Assembly (NCBI RefSeq): GCF_029215975.1
Contig: NZ_JAEMVD010000014.1
Span: forward strand, 1 to 33,347
Source: Sulfurimonas sp. SAG-AH-194-C20
Lineage (GTDB): Bacteria > Campylobacterota > Campylobacteria > Campylobacterales > Sulfurimonadaceae
Length of the DNA: 33,347 nt
Direction: 5' to 3'
Shown here: positions 1 through 7,593 of the stretch, piece after piece
Layout of the letters: every line of letters begins with the position of its first letter
Position numbering within the stretch: position 1 is the first letter of the stretch
Translations under genes and position numbers: made by a program
The notes under the pieces: generated by a model
Databases searched by the model: none
What the model saw: the letters and a program-made list of their open reading frames with translations, nothing else
Told to the model about the DNA's origin: nothing

Positions 1-1046
1 CCAACATCTTCAAACATTTTTATAAGTGCAGATGTTTGAGCTTGTGCTTTACCTTTATCTATCGTGATAGTTGTATAGCATTTTATTTTTTGTCTGATAA
101 AATCAACTTCAAGGAAAAATGTATTTTTCTTATCTTTATCAATCATAAACTGTGATGTAATCGTTTTAGACGTTTGCAACATCTTTTCAATCTCTTCTTC
201 TCTATTATCTTTTGTAATTAACTCAACATGAAAGTTAGACTTATCCGTTAGTTGAAAACTGATGTCTTTTTCTTCTTGTTTATAAGATGAGATAATATCA
301 TTTAAAAGCTCTTTATCAATTTTTTGATCTGGTGTGTACGAATGGACTTTTATTACTGCTTCTTTCCAAGTTTTCCCCATATTGACAAAATTATTTAGAT
401 TTTTGTGTGAATCAAAGTATCTTCTTAATTCTTTTAAAATATAGATATGGTCTTCATCCTCAATACTATCTGTTCTTACAAGTCGTGTTCCCGTTACTTT
501 TAAATAAACCCATGACCAATGGAATAAGTTAAAACTTCTTTTCTTTAATTTTATAGGACTTTCTTTTGGATTTGAGACTAAGTAGTTTGAAATAGTAATA
601 ATATCATTTATACCTATTTCCCGTGCAAATTCAACATATTTTTCAATTTGAGTTTCATTAATTTCATTATCTCTTACTTTTGATTCAATAAATCCTGCCC
701 ATTCAATTATTGGATTGTGTTTTCCACTAGTGATTACTATTAAACCATCAGGTCTATCACCAGTCTTATCATTACTTAATTCTGTATAGGCATGTAAGAC
801 TGCATTTCTAGCTTTTAATTTTGTAATACCTATTTCTGAAAATAGTTCTTCTCTATATTCCTTAACAGCACTTAAAGATGCCAAAAAGATTGAAGTTGTT
901 GACACTTCATTATCTGTATTTCCACTTGGGAATAGTCTTGCTTTTTTATTGTCAAATTCTTCTTGTGTTGTATATTTAATACTTCATGCAAATCTTTTAA
1001 ATTCGTCTTTCCAAAGTCTATTTTCTTTATCATAATATCCCCGTTG
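1..1046 (-). pseudogene. Broken PD-(D/E)XK nuclease-like gene, 3' end outside window
   Basis: Reading leftward, one frame is open from 983 to the window edge (about 327 codons) but starts directly after an in-frame TGA at 984-986. The same frame continues upstream to 1046 with protein-like sequence (RLWKDEFKRFA, stop, SIKYTTQEEFDNKKARLF), then meets another stop at 1047-1049 without an ATG. The one well-placed ATG (1031-1033, after a GGGG stretch) is in a different frame. This suggests a lost start plus a nonsense change, perhaps TGG to TGA, or sequencing errors. The open part contains RPDGLIVI, then IESK about 20 residues on, then a Q-x3-KY pattern, as in D...ExK...Q nuclease cores. The specific function is unknown. 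No mobile-element genes lie beside it. Confidence 0.55.
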
Positions 1047-1177
1047 TTACTTATTTAATATCATTGTACTATACAAATTTAATTAGATAAAAAATAACAG
1101 ATATAAGAAATACTTGAAATTTATTTGCTTTTGATGCGATAGCTCTAAAAGAAGGGGTATTTATATAAAATGAAGAC

Positions 1178-1201
1178 ATACACTTAAAAAATTAAGTGTA
1201 T
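1178..1201 (-). terminator. Putative intrinsic terminator after the esterase gene
   Basis: A perfect 10-bp inverted repeat (ATACACTTAA / TTAAGTGTAT) with a 4-base loop lies 13 bases beyond the stop of the minus-strand operon. Read on the minus strand the loop is TTTT, and a moderately T-rich tract follows rather than a clean T-run. The stem is AT-rich, so termination may be weak. Confidence 0.5.
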
Positions 1202-1214
1202 ATTTAAGACTGTG

Positions 1215-1847
1215 TTACTTTCTCTTTTTAATCCACTCAGAAATCATACTTAACTCATCTCTGTCTATACTGTGGTCTTTATCATAAGTAACAAACTCTA
1301 TGTCAAAACCACCATCTTGAAGTTGTTCAATTTGTTCTTTAGATGTCTCATATGATAAAACTGGATCGCTAGTTCCGTGAGTACATAACCAGTTCTTCGC
1401 GTTTACATCAGGGTTCATCTCTTCTAGTAGTGTAGGAACATCATATATGTAACCACTTATGGCGATATAACCCGCAAGGACCTTATGGTATCTCGCTCCA
1501 AATTCAAATGTAAGTAGTGAGCCTTGAGAAAAACCAAATAGAAAACTCTCGTCTGCTTCAAAGTCACTCTCAAAAAGAGTATCTAAATCTTTTGTGAGTA
1601 GAGTTCTTGAGTACTCTATCCCTGGGAGTTGCTCAGGAGGGAGTTGGTACCATGAGTTACCACCCATGTACTCAAAAGGTGCATCAAAAAGTATGTAGTT
1701 CATATCATCAAGTGCTAAAAATGGAGGAAATCCAACAAATCCTTCACTTGAGTCTCCACGACCATGTAGAATAATCATCAGTTTTTTTGATGGTGTCTTT
1801 GCAGGGATAAAAATATTTTCTAATTCTAGGTTCTCATAAGATGTCAT
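1215..1847 (-). CDS. Alpha/beta hydrolase, phospholipase/carboxylesterase family
   Basis: This 210-residue cytoplasmic protein fits the Abhydrolase_2 (YpfH/carboxylesterase) family, which hydrolyses short acyl esters or thioesters. The oxyanion-hole segment LHGRGDSSEGF is at about 28-38. The nucleophile elbow GFSQGS puts Ser at 107. The other triad residues are Asp161 (HGTSDP) and His192 (KDHSID). The length is typical and there is no signal peptide. Its ATG overlaps the stop of the upstream radical SAM gene by four bases (ATGA), implying translational coupling and a shared transcript. It is the last gene of the minus-strand run, followed by a hairpin. The fold and triad are secure; the substrate is not predictable. 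Confidence 0.85.
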   Translation of the reverse strand: MTSYENLELENIFIPAKTPSKKLMIILHGRGDSSEGFVGFPPFLALDDMNYILFDAPFEYMGGNSWYQLPPEQLPGIEYSRTLLTKDLDTLFESDFEADESFLFGFSQGSLLTFEFGARYHKVLAGYIAISGYIYDVPTLLEEMNPDVNAKNWLCTHGTSDPVLSYETSKEQIEQLQDGGFDIEFVTYDKDHSIDRDELSMISEWIKKRK

Positions 1848-2818
1848 TTGTTTCTCTTTCTTTTTAAATTTTCACTCGGTACTAAAAACTCTAAATTACT
1901 TACAGACTTCACACTTATTTCACCATCTTTGATGAGTCTCTCTAAACTTATCTGTGTCTGTTCATCAAAAAGTAGTTTTGTATCTTCACGAGTAAGGGGG
2001 CGTTTATCTAAAGTGTTGAGTATCTCTTCATCACTATAGTAAGCATTGTTTGGTTCTGCATGTATTCTTGAGGCTATGTGTATAGGAAGCGCAGTGTCAA
2101 ACGCCATCGCTATAGTGTGAAGCTCTTTATAACTCACTCCCATAACAGGATAAGCCGGAGGTCTGTCTATAGTTCCTAGGTCAATTCTGAGAGCATTTAC
2201 ATCAAGTAAAACATCATTTAACTTTTGTATCTCTTCTTGTGTATCATTTAACTCATGTACAAATAAAATTTCAATGAAAAGTTTACCTGTATACTCTTTA
2301 GAAAAGGCTATAACATGCTCTACTATCTCTTCAACTTTTATACTCTCATGCGGTCTGTCGATTTTTCTAAAAACATCTGGGCTTATAGCATCGAGTGAGA
2401 GTTTTACTTGGTCTAGCTTTAAAAGTGCTTTATAAATATTGGGGTCTACAAGTGTTGCACTGTTTGTAAGGATGAGTGTCTCAGTTTTACCTTTAACTAT
2501 GTCAATGGCATCTATTAGTTCACTCATTTGTGGGTAGAGTGTAGGCTCTCCATTTGCTGTGAGGGTTATGACATCTGTGTTAGTGTTGAGGTGAAGTTTT
2601 AGCTCTTGTATAATCTCATCGACAGTAATAGTATTTATTTGTTTATCCATAGTGAGAGCAGGGGCTAGTTCGCAGTAGAGACAGTCAAAGTTACACTGTT
2701 TGAGTGCAGGGGAGAGATCAATCCCTAAACTCATGCCAAAGCGGCGTGAGTTGATAGGTCCAAAGATTATATTATTTTTTGCTGACACGCTGACATTCGC
2801 TAACAAAGTGTTTAGCAT
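1844..2818 (-). CDS. Radical SAM protein (COG0731-like)
   Basis: A 324-residue radical S-adenosylmethionine enzyme. The 4Fe-4S motif CNFDCLYC places ligand cysteines at 42, 46 and 49, in CxxxCxxC spacing. It is preceded by the [19 protein letters not shown] segment common in this subfamily. [10 protein letters not shown] (about 107-116) corresponds to the conserved GEPT/GGE region for SAM binding. The called ATG at 2818 overlaps hemE by 47 bases. Homologues as I recall begin close to [13 protein letters not shown], so a later start such as the GTG at 2788 is possible. The reaction is unknown. Its end overlaps the esterase start as ATGA, so the two are probably co-translated. Confidence 0.85.
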   Translation of the reverse strand: MLNTLLANVSVSAKNNIIFGPINSRRFGMSLGIDLSPALKQCNFDCLYCELAPALTMDKQINTITVDEIIQELKLHLNTNTDVITLTANGEPTLYPQMSELIDAIDIVKGKTETLILTNSATLVDPNIYKALLKLDQVKLSLDAISPDVFRKIDRPHESIKVEEIVEHVIAFSKEYTGKLFIEILFVHELNDTQEEIQKLNDVLLDVNALRIDLGTIDRPPAYPVMGVSYKELHTIAMAFDTALPIHIASRIHAEPNNAYYSDEEILNTLDKRPLTREDTKLLFDEQTQISLERLIKDGEISVKSVSNLEFLVPSENLKRKRNK

Positions 2819-3812
2819 TATCTACAGGAACATCTGGAAGGATTCCATGACCAAGATTAAAGATATGGCGTTTACCATTCATAACTTTTTGGATTTTCTC
2901 TACTGAAGCAGTTGTTTGCTCTTTTGAGTACAGACGACATGGCTCCATGTTTCCTTGAAGAACATACTTGTCACCAAGCTTTTCGTTTGCAAATTCCATC
3001 GGAGTAGCCCAGTCAACACCAAAAACATCAAAGTTTCCGTATACCTTGTCATAAAACGCAGGAATACCTTTTGGAAACATGATAATAGGAATATGAGGAT
3101 ATTTCGCTTTAATGTACTCAGCTATCTCAACCATATAGCTCCAAGAGAACTCATCATAGTTATCAACTTCAATAGCAGCTGCCCATGAGTCAAATATTTG
3201 AACAACATCTACTCCGGCTTCTATCTGTTTTTCTAAGTAAAGTTTTAAAACTTCTGTTACTTCTCTTAAAATGTTATGTAAAAGTTTAGGGTTAGAGTAC
3301 ATCATCTTTTTACAGATGTTATAAGTTTTTGTTCCTTGTCCTTCTATCATGTAAGTAGCAAGAGTCCAAGGAGCACCAGCGAAACCGATGAGGGCGATGT
3401 TGTCAGCACGTTCATCGAGTTGTTTACGAAGGAGTTTGATAGTGTCAAAAACATAAGTAAGTTTACTTGCAGCTTCGTCTCCACCGATGAGTCTATCTAA
3501 GTCAGCTTGCGTTTCAATAGGGTCAGAAAACTTTGGTCCCTCACCTTTAACAAAAGATAAGTCCATACCCATCTCATCAGGAATAACTAAAATATCTGTA
3601 AATAAAATAGCCGCATCAACACCAACGATGTCTAAAGGTTGAATAGTTACAGCAGCAGCTGCTTCAGGGTTATGACAAAGGTTAAGAAAGTCTCCTGCTT
3701 TTGCACGAACTTTCATATACTCTGGAAGATAACGACCAGCCTGTCTCATCATCCATACTGGAGTGTATGGTGTTTCTTTACCAAAACATGCATCTACAAA
3801 TATTTTACCCAT
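2772..3812 (-). CDS. hemE: Uroporphyrinogen decarboxylase
   Basis: HemE removes four acetate carboxyls from uroporphyrinogen III to give coproporphyrinogen III in cytoplasmic haem synthesis. The 346-residue protein has the usual length. The N-terminal signature [15 protein letters not shown] carries the substrate-binding arginines at 23 and 27. The catalytic aspartate is at 73 in [22 protein letters not shown] is near the C-terminus. A good Shine-Dalgarno (TAAGGAAATTAA) precedes the ATG. The 3' end overlaps the radical SAM gene. There are no other haem genes nearby, so it sits in a mixed housekeeping operon. Confidence 0.97.
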   Translation of the reverse strand: MGKIFVDACFGKETPYTPVWMMRQAGRYLPEYMKVRAKAGDFLNLCHNPEAAAAVTIQPLDIVGVDAAILFTDILVIPDEMGMDLSFVKGEGPKFSDPIETQADLDRLIGGDEAASKLTYVFDTIKLLRKQLDERADNIALIGFAGAPWTLATYMIEGQGTKTYNICKKMMYSNPKLLHNILREVTEVLKLYLEKQIEAGVDVVQIFDSWAAAIEVDNYDEFSWSYMVEIAEYIKAKYPHIPIIMFPKGIPAFYDKVYGNFDVFGVDWATPMEFANEKLGDKYVLQGNMEPCRLYSKEQTTASVEKIQKVMNGKRHIFNLGHGILPDVPVDNAKHFVSECQRVSKK

Positions 3813-3842
3813 TTAATTTCCTTAAAATTATTTTTTAACTAT

Positions 3843-4358
3843 CTAATGATTTTTTCCAACTTTACCTAAAAAGTATAAACCTACGGCTACAGCAGTGATA
3901 GAAAGTGCGAAGTAGAGCATGTCTAAAGCACCGTTATACTGGGTATGTCCCACTTTTTGAAAAAATCCAACTACAAGAACCATAACGATTACTTTAGATA
4001 TTTTATCTTTTAGTTGGTCTAGAGAGTGAATTGCTAAAATTTTATTTTCTTTACCAGAATCATCTTTTGCCGCATCTATCTCAGAGATAAAAAGCTCATA
4101 TAAACCAAAAGAAAAAAGAAGCATAACTACACCAATAAGATATAAATCAACAGCACCGATAATACCACCAACTACATCTTCATGAAAATTTTCAGGATGG
4201 ATATGGCTTAGATATGTACTCAGCACAAATTTAGCAGTATCATATATGTCAAATGAAGCAACAATAAAAAGAACTACTGCTCCAATAAGACCAAATATAA
4301 CAGCCATAATAACCATAAATCTTGAAGCCCAAAGACTACTTTCAAATATTTTTTCCAT
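3843..4358 (-). CDS. YqhA/UPF0114 family inner-membrane protein
   Basis: A 171-residue integral membrane protein of the YqhA (UPF0114) family. Hydrophobic segments are at about residues 5-33, 63-88, 115-135 and 147-165, with a hydrophilic cytoplasmic-type linker between the second and third. I chose the ATG at 4358 rather than 4391. It starts two bases after the asd stop, is preceded by AGAGGAAG within the asd 3' end, and gives the MEKIFESSLWASRFMV start usual for the family; the longer form would read through asd. The molecular function is not established. Confidence 0.85.
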   Translation of the reverse strand: MEKIFESSLWASRFMVIMAVIFGLIGAVVLFIVASFDIYDTAKFVLSTYLSHIHPENFHEDVVGGIIGAVDLYLIGVVMLLFSFGLYELFISEIDAAKDDSGKENKILAIHSLDQLKDKISKVIVMVLVVGFFQKVGHTQYNGALDMLYFALSITAVAVGLYFLGKVGKNH

Positions 4359-4360
4359 AC

Positions 4361-5401
4361 TTATACTTCCTCTTCTTGAAACTCTATCCATTTTTGAGCA
4401 ATTCTTACCGCGTTTGTAGCAGCTCCTACTCTAAGGTTATCCGCTACTACAAAAAGATGTAAGATGTTTTTAGAGTAAATATCACTACGAATACGGCCAA
4501 CAAAAGTCTCATTTTTATCTACACAGGTTGCAGGCATAGGATAGAGTGCTTCATCAGGATTATCAAGGATGACAAGATTAGGAGCTTTAGCTAAAACTTC
4601 TCTTGCTTCATCTGCGTTTACTTCAGAGTCAAAAGTAAGAGTAAGTGCTTCTGCATGACCACGAAGTGTAGGAACACGAACACATGTTGCAGAAAGTGCT
4701 ACATCTTTGTTTAAGATTTTAATAGTTTCGTTTACCATTTTCATCTCTTCTTTTGTGTAACCATTATCAGTAAATACATCTATCTGAGGAATAACGTTAA
4801 GTGCTATTTGCTGGTTAAAAGCTTTATGCTCAGCATCACTAAGTGTAAATGCAAAAAATGCTTGCATCTGTTTAACTAACTCTTCCATAGCAGTCTTTCC
4901 TGCACCAGAAGTTGCTTGATATGTACTTACATCAACGCGAAGAAGGTCGTATGCTTCATCAAGAGGTTTGAGTGCTTGAACCATTTGAATAGTAGAGCAG
5001 TTAGGGTTTGCGATTATACCTGTCTGTCTCCACTTTTTAATGTCTTGTGGGTTTACTTCAGGAACAACTAAAGGAGTGTTTTCATCCATTCTAAAGTGAG
5101 AAGTATTGTCTATAACAACAGCTCCTGCTTTTACAGCAGAGGGAGCAAACTCAGCACTCACAGATCCACCAGCAGAAAAAAGAGCTATCTCTATTCCATA
5201 CTCAGTAAAAACATCGTGAGTTAATTCAATAATTGGAAGTGATTCACCATTGTAATCAACACTTTTACCAACACTTCTAGAACTAGCAAGAGGGATGAGT
5301 CTCTCTAGGGGAAAGTCTATCTCAGCTAAGACATTAAGTATCTCTTCTCCAACTGCTCCATTTGCTCCGACTATTGCTACATTATATTTTTTCTGACTCA
5401 T
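4361..5401 (-). CDS. asd: Aspartate-semialdehyde dehydrogenase
   Basis: Asd reduces beta-aspartyl phosphate to aspartate semialdehyde with NADPH, feeding lysine/diaminopimelate, threonine and methionine synthesis. The 346-residue protein has the N-terminal nucleotide-binding loop GANGAVG (12-18) and the active-site cysteine in NPNCSTIQM (Cys135). The C-terminal half keeps the RVPTLRGHAE substrate segment (about 243-252). The ATG follows AGAGAG. It lies between flgR and the YqhA gene; Asd next to flgR is the Campylobacter arrangement and supports the flgR call. Confidence 0.97.
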   Translation of the reverse strand: MSQKKYNVAIVGANGAVGEEILNVLAEIDFPLERLIPLASSRSVGKSVDYNGESLPIIELTHDVFTEYGIEIALFSAGGSVSAEFAPSAVKAGAVVIDNTSHFRMDENTPLVVPEVNPQDIKKWRQTGIIANPNCSTIQMVQALKPLDEAYDLLRVDVSTYQATSGAGKTAMEELVKQMQAFFAFTLSDAEHKAFNQQIALNVIPQIDVFTDNGYTKEEMKMVNETIKILNKDVALSATCVRVPTLRGHAEALTLTFDSEVNADEAREVLAKAPNLVILDNPDEALYPMPATCVDKNETFVGRIRSDIYSKNILHLFVVADNLRVGAATNAVRIAQKWIEFQEEEV

Positions 5402-5426
5402 AATTTCTCTCTTTATATTTTATTGT

Positions 5427-6566
5427 TTATTTTCTAACATTCAAAAAGAGTTCATCTTTTTGTATCTCTTGCGTTTCACTCAGAATGACTGATCGCTCAA
5501 CTACAGAGATAAGCTCTCGTATGTTTCCAGGCCAATTATAATCAAGTAACTCAGATTTAGCTTCATTTGAAAATGTTTTTAACTCAAAGTCATACTTTTC
5601 GCAGTTACTTTTACAAGTTGCTTCTGCGATTTGAAGTATCTCATCTTTTCTCTCACAAAGGGGAGGGATATGAAGAGGAATAGTATTTAAACGGTAGTAT
5701 AAATCCTCTCTAAAAAGACCATCTTTTATCTTTTCATCTAAGTTCGCATTTGTAGCAGACACTACTCGTATATCTATTTTTATGCTCTTTGAAGCACCTA
5801 GTCGCCGTACTTCTTTTTCTTGCAGCGCACGTAAAAGTTTGGCTTGAACACCATAAGGCATCTCCCCTATCTCATCTAAAAAAAGTGTACCACCATTTGC
5901 TAACTCAAACTGTCCCGCTTTGGCTTCACTCGCATCAGTAAAAGCACCTTTTTCAAATCCAAAAAGCTCACTCTCTATAAGGTTATCAGGAATGGCAGCC
6001 ATGTTTATAGCGATAAATGGTTTTTTAGAACGAGGTGAATGCTTATGTATATATGAAGCAAAAACTTCTTTTCCAACGCCACTAGCACCTAAAAGTAAAA
6101 TACTTGCATCGGTTTTACATGCTTTATCTGCAATGTTTAGTACTTTGGATAAAGCATCACTTTCCCCCAAAAAACTATTAGAACTTTTTTTTATTTTTGG
6201 TGCTTTTTTTTGTACAGACTGCACTTTACTTTCACGTTTTATCGCACCGATAAGTGCATCAACATCAAAAGGTTTAAGTAAAAAGTCTTTGACCCCAAGG
6301 TGGATGGAGTCTATAGCTTTAGTTAGTGTGGCGTTTCCAGTCATGATTATCACTTCGTAGCGACCATTTAACTCTTTTACTAACTCTATTCCATCCATTC
6401 CCGGCATATTGATGTCCGTGATAACTAAATCAAAACTATCATCAAGACCTTTGAGCGCATCTTTTGCATGTTTAAATGTTTTAACTTCAAACTCTTTATA
6501 GTCGCCCATAGCGAGTTCTAGAGATTTTCTCATGTTAATATCATCTTCAACGATTGCAATTTTCAA
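5427..6566 (-). CDS. flgR: Sigma-54-dependent response regulator FlgR-like
   Basis: A two-domain NtrC-family regulator of 379 residues. Receiver (1-115): acidic residues 7-9, phospho-acceptor Asp51, Thr76, Lys98. AAA+ domain (about 130-355): Walker A GASGVGK (160-166), Walker B TLFLDE (227-232), WPGNIREL (345-352). The sigma-54 contact loop reads GAFTDA (207-212), not the usual GAFTGA. The chain ends about 27 residues after WPGNIREL, so the C-terminal Fis-type DNA-binding domain is absent, as reported for Helicobacter pylori FlgR. FlgR drives sigma-54-dependent rod, hook and basal-body genes. The start is TTG with AGGA upstream. The name rests on synteny with flgQ-flgP-gyrA and on this architecture. 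Confidence 0.85.
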   Translation of the reverse strand: MKIAIVEDDINMRKSLELAMGDYKEFEVKTFKHAKDALKGLDDSFDLVITDINMPGMDGIELVKELNGRYEVIIMTGNATLTKAIDSIHLGVKDFLLKPFDVDALIGAIKRESKVQSVQKKAPKIKKSSNSFLGESDALSKVLNIADKACKTDASILLLGASGVGKEVFASYIHKHSPRSKKPFIAINMAAIPDNLIESELFGFEKGAFTDASEAKAGQFELANGGTLFLDEIGEMPYGVQAKLLRALQEKEVRRLGASKSIKIDIRVVSATNANLDEKIKDGLFREDLYYRLNTIPLHIPPLCERKDEILQIAEATCKSNCEKYDFELKTFSNEAKSELLDYNWPGNIRELISVVERSVILSETQEIQKDELFLNVRK

Positions 6567-6585
6567 TGGATGTCCTATTCTTTGC

Positions 6586-6963
6586 CTATTTTAATGGTGA
6601 AATTCTAACAAAGTTATCATTAAAATCGACTTTGAAGCATGTAGTCCTGAGTGTGAGGATAGTTGTAGATGTATATTTAAAATTTACTGTGCTATCACTA
6701 TGTTTTAAACTAAGTCCTAATTTATGTATGTACTCAATAAACTCTTCCTTATTTATAGATAGAATTTTTCTAAGATTTTTATCATCACGTGTTTCAAATA
6801 TGATTGGATTATAGGCGTTACCATTGCATTTTTGCATAGCATGAGATATTTCTAGTGATTCGTTATAGAGAGTGGCATCTTTGACAAGGTATCTGTAGGA
6901 TATGAGGTATTCACTTGCATTTAATGCAAGTGAGAAAAGAAAAAAGAGTAGGCTTACTTGAAT
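6586..6963 (-). CDS. flgQ: FlgQ-like small exported motility protein, start codon unusual
   Basis: The first ATG (6837) would give an 83-residue protein. The same frame stays open upstream and encodes a convincing signal peptide (SLLFFLFSLALNASEYL) followed by SYRYLVKDATLYNESLEISHA, so the true product is about 120-125 residues. The open frame upstream of 6837 begins after a TGA inside flgP and contains no ATG, GTG or TTG. An ATT at 6961-6963, overlapping the flgP stop, would yield MQVSLLFFLFSLALNA. The start is therefore inferred. In C. jejuni flgQ is encoded with flgP, and both are needed for motility. Position between flgP and flgR is the main support. Cys residues lie in MQKCNGN and RTTCFKV. 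Confidence 0.6.
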   Translation of the reverse strand: MQVSLLFFLFSLALNASEYLISYRYLVKDATLYNESLEISHAMQKCNGNAYNPIIFETRDDKNLRKILSINKEEFIEYIHKLGLSLKHSDSTVNFKYTSTTILTLRTTCFKVDFNDNFVRISPLK

Positions 6964-7532
6964 TGAGTATGAGATATTACAATCTCCATCTCAACTTCAC
7001 AAAGTCCTTCTTTAAATGTAGTTTCAACGATATTTGCATTTCTAACCATTGCTGCAACAGAAGTACGTACTGTTGAACGTTTGACCATCATATTTTTAAT
7101 GAGGTCTTGCCCATCGATACGAACACCTTTTACTTTTTCAGCGATTAGTCTATATGCATCAGCAACAGCTGCACGTTTAGCAAGAGCATAAGCTTGTGCT
7201 GGTGAAGATGTATTCATGGGTGCTACACCCTGACCAACTACACTTATGAGCATTTTTTCTTCTGCAGCAAGTACATCTTCTTGTGACTGGACATCATTAA
7301 CTTCAGCTGTGAGAGATGCTACATTTTGTTTTTCTTGTGTTGCTTGAGTAGTGTTACTCTGAGAATATACAGGATAATTAACATTAATAGTTGATGTTGT
7401 TGGTACATTTACTGTCTGAACTTTTTGGGGTACAGATTCTGTTTTAACAGTTGATGTAGAAGTTGTTGCTGTATCAACAGCTTCTAAAGAGACAGCACTA
7501 AGAAGTGCTACTACTAATAATGAGTATTTCAT
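6954..7532 (-). CDS. flgP: FlgP-like flagellar LPP20-family protein
   Basis: A 192-residue exported protein. It has an N-terminal signal peptide (about 1-18, cleavage near LEA-VD), a Ser/Thr/Gln/Val-rich low-complexity stretch (about 19-80), and a C-terminal LPP20/FlgP domain (about 90-190, with AYALAKRAAVADAYRLIAEK and VRIDGQDLI). FlgP of C. jejuni is an outer-membrane-associated lipoprotein forming the large basal disk around the flagellar motor. No cysteine follows this signal peptide; the only Cys is 178, so it is not a lipoprotein as written. A good Shine-Dalgarno (AAGGATATTCA) precedes the ATG. It sits between gyrA and flgQ as in Campylobacter. Confidence 0.8.
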   Translation of the reverse strand: MKYSLLVVALLSAVSLEAVDTATTSTSTVKTESVPQKVQTVNVPTTSTINVNYPVYSQSNTTQATQEKQNVASLTAEVNDVQSQEDVLAAEEKMLISVVGQGVAPMNTSSPAQAYALAKRAAVADAYRLIAEKVKGVRIDGQDLIKNMMVKRSTVRTSVAAMVRNANIVETTFKEGLCEVEMEIVISHTQFK

Positions 7533-7593
7533 TGAATATCCTTATGGGAGCAAAATGCTACCTTCTATTTTATTAAAAATTATCTAGCAAGTA

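Noticed and set aside
4359-4391. The longer start (4391) for the YqhA-like gene
   Set aside because: It would add 11 residues encoded by the asd 3' end; the ATG at 4358 has AGAGGAAG and the family N-terminus.
5920-6360. A 146-codon plus-strand ORF opposite flgR
   Set aside because: It is antisense to well-conserved AAA+ and receiver motifs and lacks protein-like features.
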